IMG/VR virus record: IMGVR_UViG_3300050821_004871
Location: 1 to 40,864 of that record
Length of the DNA stretch: 40,864 bases
Source: a virus
Direction: 5' to 3' (one strand)
Under the pieces are notes generated by a model. The model did not search any database, was not told where the DNA came from, and was given only the letters and a program-made list of their open reading frames with translations. The position numbers were made by a program, and so were the translations under genes. Shown here one piece after another: positions 12,857 through 21,740 of this stretch (position 1 is the stretch's first letter; each line of letters opens with the position of its first letter).

Positions 12857-13963
12857 ATGTTCAAACTTTTCAAATTTAGTTGGTTGCTTTTGCTGGCCGG
12901 GATGGCTTTTGGCCAGGGCCAGTTCTCTGGTGGAGGAGGCGGAGGCAGTGGCCCCACGACGGCTGCCGGAGTTGTAGCTCTGTTCACTGCTTGTTCAGGA
13001 ACCCAATACCTCGGGGCCGATGGGGCTTGTCACAATGCCGCAGGCGCTCCTTCTCTGGATCAGGTAACTGGAGCTGCGGCTCAGGCTACTATTACTGAAA
13101 CTGCTGCTCTGCATGAAATCACTTTTGCTGGTGTAGAGACAGCGGCTTTGACTGCACCTTATGTGATTCAAAACTCCAACTCCACAAACAACAATGCGTC
13201 GATCTCGTTGCTTGTCAATGCAGCTGGGACCGATACCACCCCCATTCCTTTGGTAGTGAACGGGCCAGTAAGTGCGACAAACTTTGAAATTGTCACAGGC
13301 GGCACGGTCACTAATGGGGTTCTTAGCGGGCAAACCGTTCAATTCACTGTTGCCGCAGCGGGTATTACTACAGTAGGAGCAGGTGCCGCAGGCGGGGCTG
13401 GGTTGAGGTTTAATGGAGACACCGCAGGTGCTGGTATTTACAATCCCGCTGGTGCAACCTACAGCTTAACCAACGGCACGAACGAGTTCTTCCGTTTCAA
13501 CACCTCCGGAGCCAAGACCATCAGCGGTGGCGGTTATGGCATGACTGCCAGTTCCACCTCTAGCACAGGCGCTTACGACACCTGCATGGGACGCTCGGCT
13601 GCCGCAGTTGTTTCTTTTAACGGAGATTCTGGGTGCAGTGATACTACCGCAAGACTCAAAGCCGCCGGTTACATTTCTGTAGGAACCAAGTTCACGACCA
13701 ACAACGGCTGTACTGATGGCACGAATGCCGGAGGTGCTACTGCTGGATACTTCGCAGTCGGCTCAACCTCTTGCACTGAAATCGTTACGATGGGCAACTC
13801 TGCTACAGCCCCCAATGGCTGGTCCTGTACCGTAGTAGATATCACCACCCTCGCTGACGTAACCAACCCTCATCAAACCTCCTCATCCACCACCACCGCA
13901 ACTTTTGTCACCGGAACCGTCGTTTCTGGTGACAAGATTCAATTTTCTTGCATAGGATATTGA
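12857..13963 (+). CDS. Exported fibre-like Gly-rich protein (368 aa)
   Basis: 368 residues. Signal peptide MFKLFKFSWLLLLAGMAFG, then Gln20 and a poly-Gly linker (FSGGGGGGSGP). The body is a repetitive beta-type sequence (VVNGPVSATNFEIVTGGTVT; GAKTISGGGYGMTASSTSST) and the end is Cys-containing (SCTEIVTMGNS, GWSCTVVD). The C-terminal 60 residues (SATAPNGWSCTVVDIT...VVSGDKIQFSCIGY) resemble the end of the preceding protein (AAHGWNCWANDLT...ASDILEVSCFPR), so the two share a terminal domain. It ends in TGATG with the next gene. Confidence 0.65.
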   Translation: MFKLFKFSWLLLLAGMAFGQGQFSGGGGGGSGPTTAAGVVALFTACSGTQYLGADGACHNAAGAPSLDQVTGAAAQATITETAALHEITFAGVETAALTAPYVIQNSNSTNNNASISLLVNAAGTDTTPIPLVVNGPVSATNFEIVTGGTVTNGVLSGQTVQFTVAAAGITTVGAGAAGGAGLRFNGDTAGAGIYNPAGATYSLTNGTNEFFRFNTSGAKTISGGGYGMTASSTSSTGAYDTCMGRSAAAVVSFNGDSGCSDTTARLKAAGYISVGTKFTTNNGCTDGTNAGGATAGYFAVGSTSCTEIVTMGNSATAPNGWSCTVVDITTLADVTNPHQTSSSTTTATFVTGTVVSGDKIQFSCIGY

Positions 13964-16203
13964 TGAAGAAGTTCCTTCTTTTGGCTTTCATGTTTCTAGG
14001 AGCTGGCCTCGCTCATGGCCAAGGCTGCAGCCCGCCTGCTTACAATTGCTTCAATAACACGACCAGTGCGGTAAACTATCCCAGCCCCCTGCCCAGTTGG
14101 GGCCTGAATAACTGTGATCCCTTCGGAACCGCGACTATCTACACCATGGCCCAGTGCGGGAATCTGACAGGTGCAGGAACCACCGTATCGCCCTCAGACT
14201 TTGGCACCACCCTTGTCCGCTGCACAGATGTCAACACTGACACCACCTATAACATTAGCAAGCCCCAAACTATCTGGCAAACCACCGATGACCCCAGTGT
14301 TAATCTCTGGAATACCGATGACACCGCCATGCTTCTTCTTGTCAACGGCGGCGGGGTGTTTGTTTTCTTGTGGGATGGGACATCGTGTCAGATTCTAACA
14401 GGGCCTGCGCCCACGTACACCCGAGTCCAGTTTCCCGCAGGAACTGTGTGGTCTCGCTCGGCTCGCGACCATATCTATACCTTAGACAACTCAACTGGTC
14501 CTGGCATCTATTTGAAGGACAACCACCTTAACCTGACCCAAGGGTCTGGCGGGATCATCAGTTCCGCCCAGCTGTTCGATTACGCCGGGACAAATTGCCT
14601 GGCCAATTCAAAGAATGGAACGGGTGCCGCTCCTGATACCTTTCCCCTGACAGAGTGGACAGGAACCCTGAGCAGCCAAGACGGCCAGTCCTTCGCTGTT
14701 CCTTTCTCCCTCCTCAAGGGTCAAGGTAGCGGTTACTTCTATACGATCTTCACCATTGGGCAGAACGGGTGTGATATCTGGAACACCCTGACAGGGGATG
14801 TGACCCATACCGACGGCACTCCTGCTGTCACGACTGACCTCGGCAACATCCCCGACAATCAATATAACGGCCCCCTTTGTCCTGGCGGCAGTTGCGGTGG
14901 ACAGGCTGATCGCTTCAAAATCCACGATGGCGTCATGGCCAATCCCACCAACGTTACTCTGTCGGCCACTCAATCTGGTGGCCTCCCCTATGGCACCTAC
15001 ACCGTAAGCAATTACTTCTGGCCCAAGGGGTCCAACAACGTCCAGCAATGTGGGATTGGTGCGCCTAATTGGAAGGCCAACAACACCTACAACGGAACCG
15101 GCGATCGCATTCTCCCGACAGGAACATTCGGTGCAACAAACACCGCAGGCTACATGTATCAGATCATCAACCATACAGGCGGGACAAGCGGAGCCGCCCC
15201 TCCTACTTGGAATCAAACTCCAGGTAGCGACACAGGCGACAACGGGTTGACTTGGCGCAACATCGGAATCGGTTCGACGATCAATGACTCCCACGGCAAT
15301 CCTACTACCTTCAATTGTGACGGGCACACTTGGAAAGGTTTCATAGGAACTGCCGCAGGAAAAAATTACACCTATCACTACTACACGCAACCCAATGCAC
15401 CGCTTCTGCAATTAGGCCCCCAGAATCCACCGGGGACATTCATCACCTCCCCTGGCGACCAGCACTTCGGCAATACCAACGGTAACTCCACTGATACCAA
15501 TTGGATTTGGGTTGCCAGCTCCAACGTAGGCACGAATGTTGACCTGGCACATGGAGTATTGCCAGGAGCCCTGTATGGAGAAGGCTTCTTCGTAGGCCCG
15601 CCTTATTGCTCTCCGGGGGTTCTCAATGGCAGTGGTTCGTGTTCTCCGAGCACCTTTGGGCAAGTCCGACGCGCCTTTCATGCCTTTAACACTGGCTGGT
15701 CCCCTTCCTTCGATACTCGATATGGCATGTCAGTAGTCTCCCAAACCGGGAACTATGCTATGATTCCCTCTGATATGTTTGGTCAAGTGGGCAGTCAAGC
15801 CGGTAAAGCCAAATGTAATATCGGCGGGCCGGACTGGGACAATCAAGACAGCGGGGCTGTTACTTGGCAGGTTGGACAAATAACCTTCCCGTATCTTAAC
15901 CAGAATAACCCCGCGAACAATCTCTATCAAGTAAAGAGTTGCTCCGGAGCCTGTGCAATCGGGACCACTCATCCTACTTGGCCACAAGGCAAAACAGTAG
16001 CCTCAATCGGAACTTTCACTGACGGAACAATAACTTGGGAAGGCGTGCCCGATATTAATGATCCTTCGCAACTTGCTGAAGCCACCGCCGATTGCCGCTC
16101 TGATGTTCTCGTCGCGAAGCTCAATCGCTCCGCAGGAGGCTTCACTCAGAACACTGTCATCCAAGGCAATACCAAGATTCAAGGCAACGTAAAAATCAAC
16201 TAG
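13963..16203 (+). CDS. Exported large repeat-containing adhesin-like protein (746 aa)
   Basis: 746 residues with signal peptide MKKFLLLAFMFLGAGLAHG before Gln20. The mature protein is Cys-, Trp- and Gly-rich with propeller-like stretches (NLWNTDDTAMLLLVNGGGVF). A module occurs twice: residues about 366-435 (PNWKANNTYNGTG ... GGTSGAAPPTWNQ ... NGLTWRNIG) and about 622-699 (PDWDNQDSGA ... YQVKSCSGACAIG, HPTWPQ ... GTITWEGVPD). The first copy resembles W-x-P-x-Y/LTW modules of phage surface proteins. The start at 13963 was chosen because it gives the signal peptide and a TGATG overlap. Probable surface binding role; no catalytic motif seen. Confidence 0.65.
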   Translation: MKKFLLLAFMFLGAGLAHGQGCSPPAYNCFNNTTSAVNYPSPLPSWGLNNCDPFGTATIYTMAQCGNLTGAGTTVSPSDFGTTLVRCTDVNTDTTYNISKPQTIWQTTDDPSVNLWNTDDTAMLLLVNGGGVFVFLWDGTSCQILTGPAPTYTRVQFPAGTVWSRSARDHIYTLDNSTGPGIYLKDNHLNLTQGSGGIISSAQLFDYAGTNCLANSKNGTGAAPDTFPLTEWTGTLSSQDGQSFAVPFSLLKGQGSGYFYTIFTIGQNGCDIWNTLTGDVTHTDGTPAVTTDLGNIPDNQYNGPLCPGGSCGGQADRFKIHDGVMANPTNVTLSATQSGGLPYGTYTVSNYFWPKGSNNVQQCGIGAPNWKANNTYNGTGDRILPTGTFGATNTAGYMYQIINHTGGTSGAAPPTWNQTPGSDTGDNGLTWRNIGIGSTINDSHGNPTTFNCDGHTWKGFIGTAAGKNYTYHYYTQPNAPLLQLGPQNPPGTFITSPGDQHFGNTNGNSTDTNWIWVASSNVGTNVDLAHGVLPGALYGEGFFVGPPYCSPGVLNGSGSCSPSTFGQVRRAFHAFNTGWSPSFDTRYGMSVVSQTGNYAMIPSDMFGQVGSQAGKAKCNIGGPDWDNQDSGAVTWQVGQITFPYLNQNNPANNLYQVKSCSGACAIGTTHPTWPQGKTVASIGTFTDGTITWEGVPDINDPSQLAEATADCRSDVLVAKLNRSAGGFTQNTVIQGNTKIQGNVKIN

Positions 16204-16211
16204 GAGAATTC

Positions 16212-16592
16212 ATGAAATCAGTTCTATTCGCATTGGCACTTTTGATCGTAAGCTCACCATTATTTGGGCAGGCCATCACCATCGATGGCGCAACTCTTTT
16301 AGCTTCGTGTCCAGCTCCGGCAGCGAAGACCGTTGTCCAATGCAGCGTGGCCAATGACCCCGCCAATGCCGATGGCGTCTACGTCAGTGCCAACGGCGCA
16401 GCTTACTTCAAGGTAACAGCTGTAGTGGGAACAGGCGTCGCCTCATTCAACGGTCGAGCAGGCGCGGTGGTCTCAGTAGCGGGAGATTACAGCTACGCTG
16501 ACCTCTCCGCCCCGCCCACAACAGTTGACTGCTCAACATGGTCTGTTGCCCAGAACGGCCACCTCACTGGAAGCGGGTGCGTGATTAAATGA
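16212..16592 (+). CDS. Exported small tail-fibre-like protein (126 aa)
   Basis: 126 residues. Signal peptide MKSVLFALALLIVSSPLFG before Gln20. Around residues 76-98 it has VASFNGRAGAVVSVAGDYSY followed by ADLS, a motif often seen in phage tail fibres and receptor-binding proteins. AGGAG precedes the ATG. The combination of a fibre motif with an export signal is the best single illustration of the unusual character of this block. Confidence 0.65.
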   Translation: MKSVLFALALLIVSSPLFGQAITIDGATLLASCPAPAAKTVVQCSVANDPANADGVYVSANGAAYFKVTAVVGTGVASFNGRAGAVVSVAGDYSYADLSAPPTTVDCSTWSVAQNGHLTGSGCVIK

Positions 16593-17017
16593 AGTTTCTC
16601 TGGACTTTGCTTTTCTTTGCGGCCTCATGCTTCGGGCAATCCCTCGGGGAGGGCGGGGTTAACGCCGCCCAACTCATCCCCGGAGTTGCTTATGACTTCG
16701 AACTCTGCTGCGGCGGCCCCGGTTCAGGCTTCGTAGGCAACGGCTTCGCTTACGACGACGGGATGTTTCATCTCTATTACAAAGGCACCGGCTGCCTCGA
16801 AGGTTGCTCCGTTAACGGCACCATCGACACTTGGTTCTACCCGCAATCTATAAGCAAATACTGCACTGTCCAGTCCGCCTTGCTCACTGTTAATCTCGAC
16901 TCTTTTCGCTGGTATGGGAATGTTCCTGCTGAATACTCTCAAATCTTCTGCGTCGAGAACGGCAATCATTGGAGCGGACCCGGCGGTCTAGTGGTCCATC
17001 TTTCAACCTCGGAGTAA
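16589..17017 (+). CDS. Exported Cys-rich protein (142 aa)
   Basis: 142 residues. Signal peptide MKFLWTLLFFAASCFG before Gln17; AASC could also be read as a lipobox with Cys14 lipidated. The mature part is rich in Cys and aromatic residues (DFELCCGGPGSGFVGNGFAY, LYYKGTGCLEGC) and looks disulfide-stabilised, which fits a periplasmic or external location. ATGA overlap with the previous gene. Function unknown. Confidence 0.6.
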   Translation: MKFLWTLLFFAASCFGQSLGEGGVNAAQLIPGVAYDFELCCGGPGSGFVGNGFAYDDGMFHLYYKGTGCLEGCSVNGTIDTWFYPQSISKYCTVQSALLTVNLDSFRWYGNVPAEYSQIFCVENGNHWSGPGGLVVHLSTSE

Positions 17018-17019
17018 CT

Positions 17020-17349
17020 ATGGCAATCTACACATCAATCTTTGTTCCCGTTGGAGGCGCGACCGCCAACACCACGACCGCTGATATCAGCGCCACTTTG
17101 GCCACAGTTACAGCATCGGCGGAAATCGTCCTGGGGCGGTATCAGATATTCGCAATCAACGCCAACGGGGACATTAACATTCGCTTCGGCAACGCCGGTA
17201 TGCCTGCGGCAACCACGGCGGACTTCCGAATCCCCAACGGAGTTGTGGCGACCTATCAAGTCCCGCTTAACTGGGATCGGTTTCGAATCTTCAATCCCAC
17301 AGGTGGCAACGTCACCTATTGGATTCAACCCTTAAGGCAGACAACCTAA
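17020..17349 (+). CDS. Small beta-rich structural-type protein (109 aa)
   Basis: 109 residues without a signal peptide. A beta-sandwich-like sequence (YTSIFVPVGGATANTTTADI; ADFRIPNGVVATYQVPLNWD) ends in VTYWIQPLRQTT. GGAG stands four bases before the ATG at 17020; an upstream in-frame start lies inside the previous gene and lacks a signal. It ends in TAATG. The sequence resembles small phage virion proteins that trimerise, but no family was assigned. Confidence 0.6.
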   Translation: MAIYTSIFVPVGGATANTTTADISATLATVTASAEIVLGRYQIFAINANGDINIRFGNAGMPAATTADFRIPNGVVATYQVPLNWDRFRIFNPTGGNVTYWIQPLRQTT

Positions 17350-18410
17350 TGGCCTATCAATTCGCAGACGGCTTCGACAACTACGGCACCCCGCCATATT
17401 CAATGGGTGCAGGGTATCCATGGGACGCCCTTAACAACACCCCGCAGACCAATGCCGACGTGCGCTTCAATCCCCCAGGCGCGCTTCCAGGTGCCTCCCT
17501 GCAATGTGGTGTGTCCAATACCTACATCCGCAAGAACCTCACGTCCAACCAAGCTACAGTGATGATGGGGTTTGGATTCAAGACCACTTCCCTGCCTGGC
17601 TCCAATGTAAGCATCTGCGCTTGGTGGGACACTGGGACCCAGCAAGTAAGTCTCGTCCTCAACCCCAACGGGGCCTTGCAGTTCTATCGAGGGAATGCCG
17701 TTGGGACTGCCATCGGTGCAATAACCCCCAACGCCACGATCGCTGCCAACACCTGGTATGGAATATCGATGTCCGTGACTGTTGATCCTTCAGCGGGGGC
17801 AGTGTCCTGTTTTATCAACGGCAATGCTGTAGCTGCCATCTCCAGCACCGGTCTTAACACCCGCGCCACCACTAACTCCTACTCCACGCAAGTCAGCATC
17901 GGAAGCGACTCCGGGAACTCCGGCATGACGTTCCGATATGATGACTTCTTCTGCTTCGACAGCACGACGGGGTTCTTGAATGCCTTGCCTTCGGGTGATA
18001 CCCGCATCCTAACCAAGATGCCCTCTGGAGCCGGGACCTACTCAAATTGGACCCCGAACGGCCTTGGGTCAAATTTTCAGAACGCCGCTGTTCAGCCTCC
18101 AAGCACCTCAGATTACAATGCCAACAACGTCTCTACAACCAAAGACTCCTATGCCATGCAGAGCGCGGGTCTGGGCGTCAACCCGATCTTCGTAATGATC
18201 CGGGCGTCTCTGGAACGCGACGATGCAGGCCCTCATACGCCTAGCTTGTTCTTCAGAAGTGGCACAACGGACGGCGGGGCGGTTGTTACCCCAGCCTTGA
18301 CTTCCTCCTATCTGTTCTATGACGCAGTCGTTCAGAATGACCCAGCTACCTCCTCAGCTTGGGGCTTCACTGGCGCGGACAGCACACAAATCGGAATCAT
18401 TGAAGGTTAA
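17349..18410 (+). CDS. LamG/concanavalin-like virion protein (353 aa)
   Basis: 353 residues. The N-terminus MAYQFADGFDNYGTPPYSMG leads into a concanavalin-A-like (LamG-type) jelly roll at about residues 60-215, visible as GFGFKTTSLPGSNVSICAWW, then VSLVLNPNGALQFYRG, then NTWYGISMSVTVDPSAGAV and MTFRYDDFFCFD. Such domains bind glycans or serve as structural lectin folds in phage tail and head-fibre proteins. Starts in TAATG. Probable surface-exposed virion protein. Confidence 0.65.
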   Translation: MAYQFADGFDNYGTPPYSMGAGYPWDALNNTPQTNADVRFNPPGALPGASLQCGVSNTYIRKNLTSNQATVMMGFGFKTTSLPGSNVSICAWWDTGTQQVSLVLNPNGALQFYRGNAVGTAIGAITPNATIAANTWYGISMSVTVDPSAGAVSCFINGNAVAAISSTGLNTRATTNSYSTQVSIGSDSGNSGMTFRYDDFFCFDSTTGFLNALPSGDTRILTKMPSGAGTYSNWTPNGLGSNFQNAAVQPPSTSDYNANNVSTTKDSYAMQSAGLGVNPIFVMIRASLERDDAGPHTPSLFFRSGTTDGGAVVTPALTSSYLFYDAVVQNDPATSSAWGFTGADSTQIGIIEG

Positions 18411-18956
18411 TTGTCTACTAGGCTAAATCAAGAAGTCCTTGAAGTAGGCGTAACTAAACTAGCCTCCTCGGGAGGCAATGTACGCCTCAACCAAGAGGTA
18501 TTGCAAATAGCCGTAAAGAACCTAACGGCTACTGGGTCCGGCAAGGGCAACACCAGATTAAATCAAGCGGCACTGCTGCTCTTGACGCCTGTTAATCTGA
18601 ATGCCCTTAAGATTCAATTAATTGGCGGGCCCTTTCAAGACGCCCTCGGCAATCCCCTCGCAAACGGCTACCTCATCATGCGTCTCCAGCATGATGCAGC
18701 CGCCCCCTTCAATGCCCAGATCGTCGGCAACATGGCAGTGAAGATTCCTCTCGATGCCAACGGCTATGTACAGGGGACATTCACGGGGGCACAGATATTC
18801 ATCTGGCCCAACGATGTACTCGTGCCTGCGGGAGGAACTTATCTGATCTGGGCCTACGACGCGAACAACCGTCTAGCTTGGGACAACCCCCAGGTCCAGC
18901 AAGTCCTGTCAACTCCTAATCCCTACAACGTAAACAACTGGGTGCCCGGCCCATAA
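18411..18956 (+). CDS. Tail-type protein with three RLNQE repeats (181 aa)
   Basis: 181 residues with three N-terminal repeats: TRLNQEVLEVGV (3-14), VRLNQEVLQIAV (24-35) and TRLNQAALLLL (48-58). The strand-plus-Q-E pattern is often seen in phage structural proteins. The rest is a beta-type domain (ALKIQLIGGPFQDALGNPLA ... GTYLIWAYDANNRLAW). The TTG start follows the previous stop directly. Probably a fibre or tail-associated protein; exact role unknown. Confidence 0.6.
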   Translation: MSTRLNQEVLEVGVTKLASSGGNVRLNQEVLQIAVKNLTATGSGKGNTRLNQAALLLLTPVNLNALKIQLIGGPFQDALGNPLANGYLIMRLQHDAAAPFNAQIVGNMAVKIPLDANGYVQGTFTGAQIFIWPNDVLVPAGGTYLIWAYDANNRLAWDNPQVQQVLSTPNPYNVNNWVPGP

Positions 18957-18967
18957 CATAAGAGGCT

Positions 18968-21058
18968 ATGCAATATCAAACCCCATCAACCGCACCGTTC
19001 GTCAGCACTTATGACGATCCGAACGCGGACATAACCAATAAGGTTGTATCGCACCTTCGAAGGATGCGGTACTTCAGGAAGCAATACGATCAGCGCCGGG
19101 CCTATTTTTATCGCCAGTATCTCGGGCAGCGTGACCAGCGTTTCTATCCGGATAATATCACGCCCAGGTCCAACACCTTTGTAACCTATCCGTTCTCCAA
19201 TGTCGAGACCATAGTCGCCCGAGTCCTCGACGCTTACTTCTCATATGAGGACTGGTTTGAATGCAAAGGGCGATCAGCTCAGGACGAGCCTGCTGCCGAG
19301 AAGATGCAGGTCGTCCTGCTCCGCCTCCTGAAGCGGGCCGAGTTTACCAAACACTTCGAGTCTCTCGTGCGGAACATCGCTATCTATGGCCACTCGGCCA
19401 TGAAGGTGGATTGGGACTGGGATTATGATACAGTTACGTATTCGGAACCTATTCCGGCTATTGGCCCGGACGGTATGCCGATTGTCCAGCCCGCTATGGA
19501 CCCTAGTACCGGCCAGCCTGTTATGCAGCCTGTCATACTTGGGCACCGTCCTGCTCAGAAACAAGTCCCCCGAAATCGTCCTAGATTTCTTCCTATTGAT
19601 GTATATGATTTGTTGGTTGATCCTGATGGTGGCATTGTGGCTCACCTCACTGAACGCACTCTTGGCCAAATGATGCGGGAGCAGACCCAGAGCCTCCAGG
19701 CTGCCATGCAAGACCCCTCAAAGCAGCCCCTCTATATCCCGGAGGCTTTCGACACCCTGGTTAAACGGGTATCACAGAATGTCCGGCCCCCAGACAATCC
19801 AATGGACACAGTCATTCGACTGGCGGAGCACTGGGATGAATATGCCCAGACCCAGTCCATCATAACCTACGGCGAGGACGCTGAGGCGATCTCCTGGAAG
19901 GACCTGCGCGCCAGCTACCGCGCAGCCGGATATTCGCCCTTCAAGCGCACCGTGTATGCAGGGGTTCCACTGCTGCTCTACAGCGGTCCGATCCCCTTCA
20001 TGCATAAGAAGTGCCCGATAGTAATGACCAATTTCATTCGGCTGCCAAATGAAATCTTCGGGCTTGGCTCCATCGAGATCATCTCCGACCTGACCGAGGG
20101 CATGTGCAAGTTCGTGAACATGATCACGGACAACTGGAACCTCGGCATCAACCATCGCTATGCCTATGACACGAGCGCGGACATAGACCAGTCCGCCCTG
20201 AACTCCTTCAACACCCCGGGTGGTAAGGTCCCAGTCGCAGGCGACCCCTCCAAGGTCATCTTCCCGCTTCCCTTCTTCACTCCCTCGCCGGGCGACTACC
20301 AAATCCTGGAAGTCTACAAGATGCTCATCGAGAACACCTCGGGCGTCTCAGACTTCTACTCCAAGGGCGTTGGCTCGCCCACCAATAACAAAACCGCCAC
20401 GGGCATTAGCTCCGTAATGAACGAGTCGGGCTTCCGCTTTAAGATGTTCGTTCGCAACCTCGAACTCGAAATCCTCCAGCCCACTCTGACCATGTGTGCC
20501 AGCATGGTGCAACAATACATCACTGACCCGATGGAGTTTCAAATCACCGGAGAAAACCCAGCTATCAAAAAATGGGTGGTTATGCAACCGGAGGAGTTGA
20601 TTGGTACGCTGGATTTTGATCTCGTTGCTGCGAACTATGCAAGCAATCGCGTCATCCGTCAACGCAATTTACTTGCACTATTTAATTTGGCTTCTCAATC
20701 ACCGTTCCTTAATCAATACGAATCCCTCAAAGAACTCTTCAAGGCCTTCGAGGTCAGGAACGTAAACAAGCTGCTCTTTACGCCGCCCCAAGTTCAAGCC
20801 ATGCAGATGGCCGAGCAAAAGAAGAACATCGAAATGATGATGCTCGAAGCCATGATGGACACCGAGGGCAAGGCCCGCATCGCCCAGTCCAAGCCCCAGA
20901 CCACCACGGGCAAAGACGGTCGGCCTCGCAAGGCCCAGTTCGAAGGCAAGATTCCGGGCGCTGGCTTGATGTCCCATATCAAGGACTTCGCTCAAAACAT
21001 GGGTGCCAATTCCCTGGGCCTAGAAGGCCTGGGGACCAACCCCAACTCAGATGACTAA
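18968..21058 (+). CDS. Portal protein
   Basis: 696 residues, the size of podovirus portals. The dodecameric portal forms the DNA channel at one capsid vertex and docks the terminase and the adaptors. Recognisable stretches include FVTYPFSNVETIVARVLDAY (about 60-79), IAIYGHSAMKVDWDWDY, and KFVNMITDNWNLGINHRYAY in the centre. Residues about 155-215 form a Pro-rich insertion whose codons are more T-ending than in the rest of the gene. The C-terminus is Lys/Gln/Met-rich. AGAGG lies before the ATG. The downstream lipoprotein gene overlaps by eight bases. Confidence 0.82.
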   Translation: MQYQTPSTAPFVSTYDDPNADITNKVVSHLRRMRYFRKQYDQRRAYFYRQYLGQRDQRFYPDNITPRSNTFVTYPFSNVETIVARVLDAYFSYEDWFECKGRSAQDEPAAEKMQVVLLRLLKRAEFTKHFESLVRNIAIYGHSAMKVDWDWDYDTVTYSEPIPAIGPDGMPIVQPAMDPSTGQPVMQPVILGHRPAQKQVPRNRPRFLPIDVYDLLVDPDGGIVAHLTERTLGQMMREQTQSLQAAMQDPSKQPLYIPEAFDTLVKRVSQNVRPPDNPMDTVIRLAEHWDEYAQTQSIITYGEDAEAISWKDLRASYRAAGYSPFKRTVYAGVPLLLYSGPIPFMHKKCPIVMTNFIRLPNEIFGLGSIEIISDLTEGMCKFVNMITDNWNLGINHRYAYDTSADIDQSALNSFNTPGGKVPVAGDPSKVIFPLPFFTPSPGDYQILEVYKMLIENTSGVSDFYSKGVGSPTNNKTATGISSVMNESGFRFKMFVRNLELEILQPTLTMCASMVQQYITDPMEFQITGENPAIKKWVVMQPEELIGTLDFDLVAANYASNRVIRQRNLLALFNLASQSPFLNQYESLKELFKAFEVRNVNKLLFTPPQVQAMQMAEQKKNIEMMMLEAMMDTEGKARIAQSKPQTTTGKDGRPRKAQFEGKIPGAGLMSHIKDFAQNMGANSLGLEGLGTNPNSDD

Positions 21059-21320
21059 CAGGAGTATCGAGGCGGTCTCGAACAAGCGGTTTGCCGCGTG
21101 GCGACTTGGCCTCATAGGTTTGATCCTGATGGTGGGCTGCCATGCCAAGCAGCCCGTCAAGGTCTCAGTCCCGCCCCCTCCGGAGAACTTCTTCTGTGAC
21201 CCGGACCACCTGGATGGGAACTGGGAGCCGATGCCTTGCGGGATCATATACCTGGAATGTGATGACACTGACCCGATCTACCATCCGGAGTGGTGGGGCA
21301 GGTGTACAAAGGTTATATAA
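21051..21320 (+). CDS. Small lipoprotein, spannin-like by architecture (89 aa)
   Basis: 89 residues. A basic start is followed by the hydrophobic run LGLIGLILMVGC; Cys30 with the preceding MVG fits a lipobox, so the mature part (HAKQPVKVSVPPPPENFFCD...) would be a lipid-anchored Pro- and Cys-containing peptide of about 60 residues. This is like outer-membrane spannins or other phage lipoproteins. The gene overlaps the portal end by eight bases and is far from the holin, so an envelope role other than lysis (for example superinfection exclusion) is possible. Confidence 0.6.
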   Translation: MTNRSIEAVSNKRFAAWRLGLIGLILMVGCHAKQPVKVSVPPPPENFFCDPDHLDGNWEPMPCGIIYLECDDTDPIYHPEWWGRCTKVI

Positions 21321-21321
21321 T

Positions 21322-21342
21322 CCTCGCTATCAACGGGGTTAG
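21322..21342 (+). repeat. Dispersed 20-bp element, copy 4
   Basis: CCTCGC-T-ATCAACGGGGTTAG, noncoding, just past the lipoprotein stop and 11 bases before the ATG at 21354. It is followed by AAAGAGGAGAA, which provides the Shine-Dalgarno. Confidence 0.8.
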
Positions 21343-21353
21343 AAAGAGGAGAA

Positions 21354-21740
21354 ATGAGTTTATTCAAAGGGGAAACAGAGCACCACTATCATGTTCTGGA
21401 GATCGACAAGTCCGCGAAGCTGCCAGAACTAAACGAAGACTTACGTAACGGGCTCAAAGCCCTTGCCATCAACCCTTACTTCCAGTATCTTATCCAACGC
21501 TTTCGTTTCAAGAAAGCCTCGATGCAGACCACCCTGGACGAGGGCTTCAAGCTCGACGACAAGCAACTCCGCTATTGCCAAGCAGGAATCTATTGGGCGG
21601 GCGAGATCGAGCGGGACATCAAGATTTTAACGCAGGAACAGCCACAAACTCGCCCTGCGTCGGTTGACGAATTGGCAGCCTTTAAACAAGTTGCCAAGGC
21701 CATAACCCTCGTCGGCCAAGACGACACCCCACAAGGGTAA
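21354..21740 (+). CDS. Hypothetical protein between portal and scaffold genes (128 aa)
   Basis: 128 residues, helical and soluble. Its N-terminal half includes EHHYHVLEIDKSAKLPELNE and a basic stretch (YLIQRFRFKKASM). AGGAG lies four bases before the ATG. Small proteins at this place in podovirus-like genomes often take part in head assembly, but no family was recognised. Confidence 0.6.
   Translation: MSLFKGETEHHYHVLEIDKSAKLPELNEDLRNGLKALAINPYFQYLIQRFRFKKASMQTTLDEGFKLDDKQLRYCQAGIYWAGEIERDIKILTQEQPQTRPASVDELAAFKQVAKAITLVGQDDTPQG

Noticed and set aside
14608-15411. Minus-strand frame of 267 codons
   Set aside because: Opposite the exported 746-residue protein, whose signal peptide, length and repeats are convincing. 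No start signal on the minus strand.
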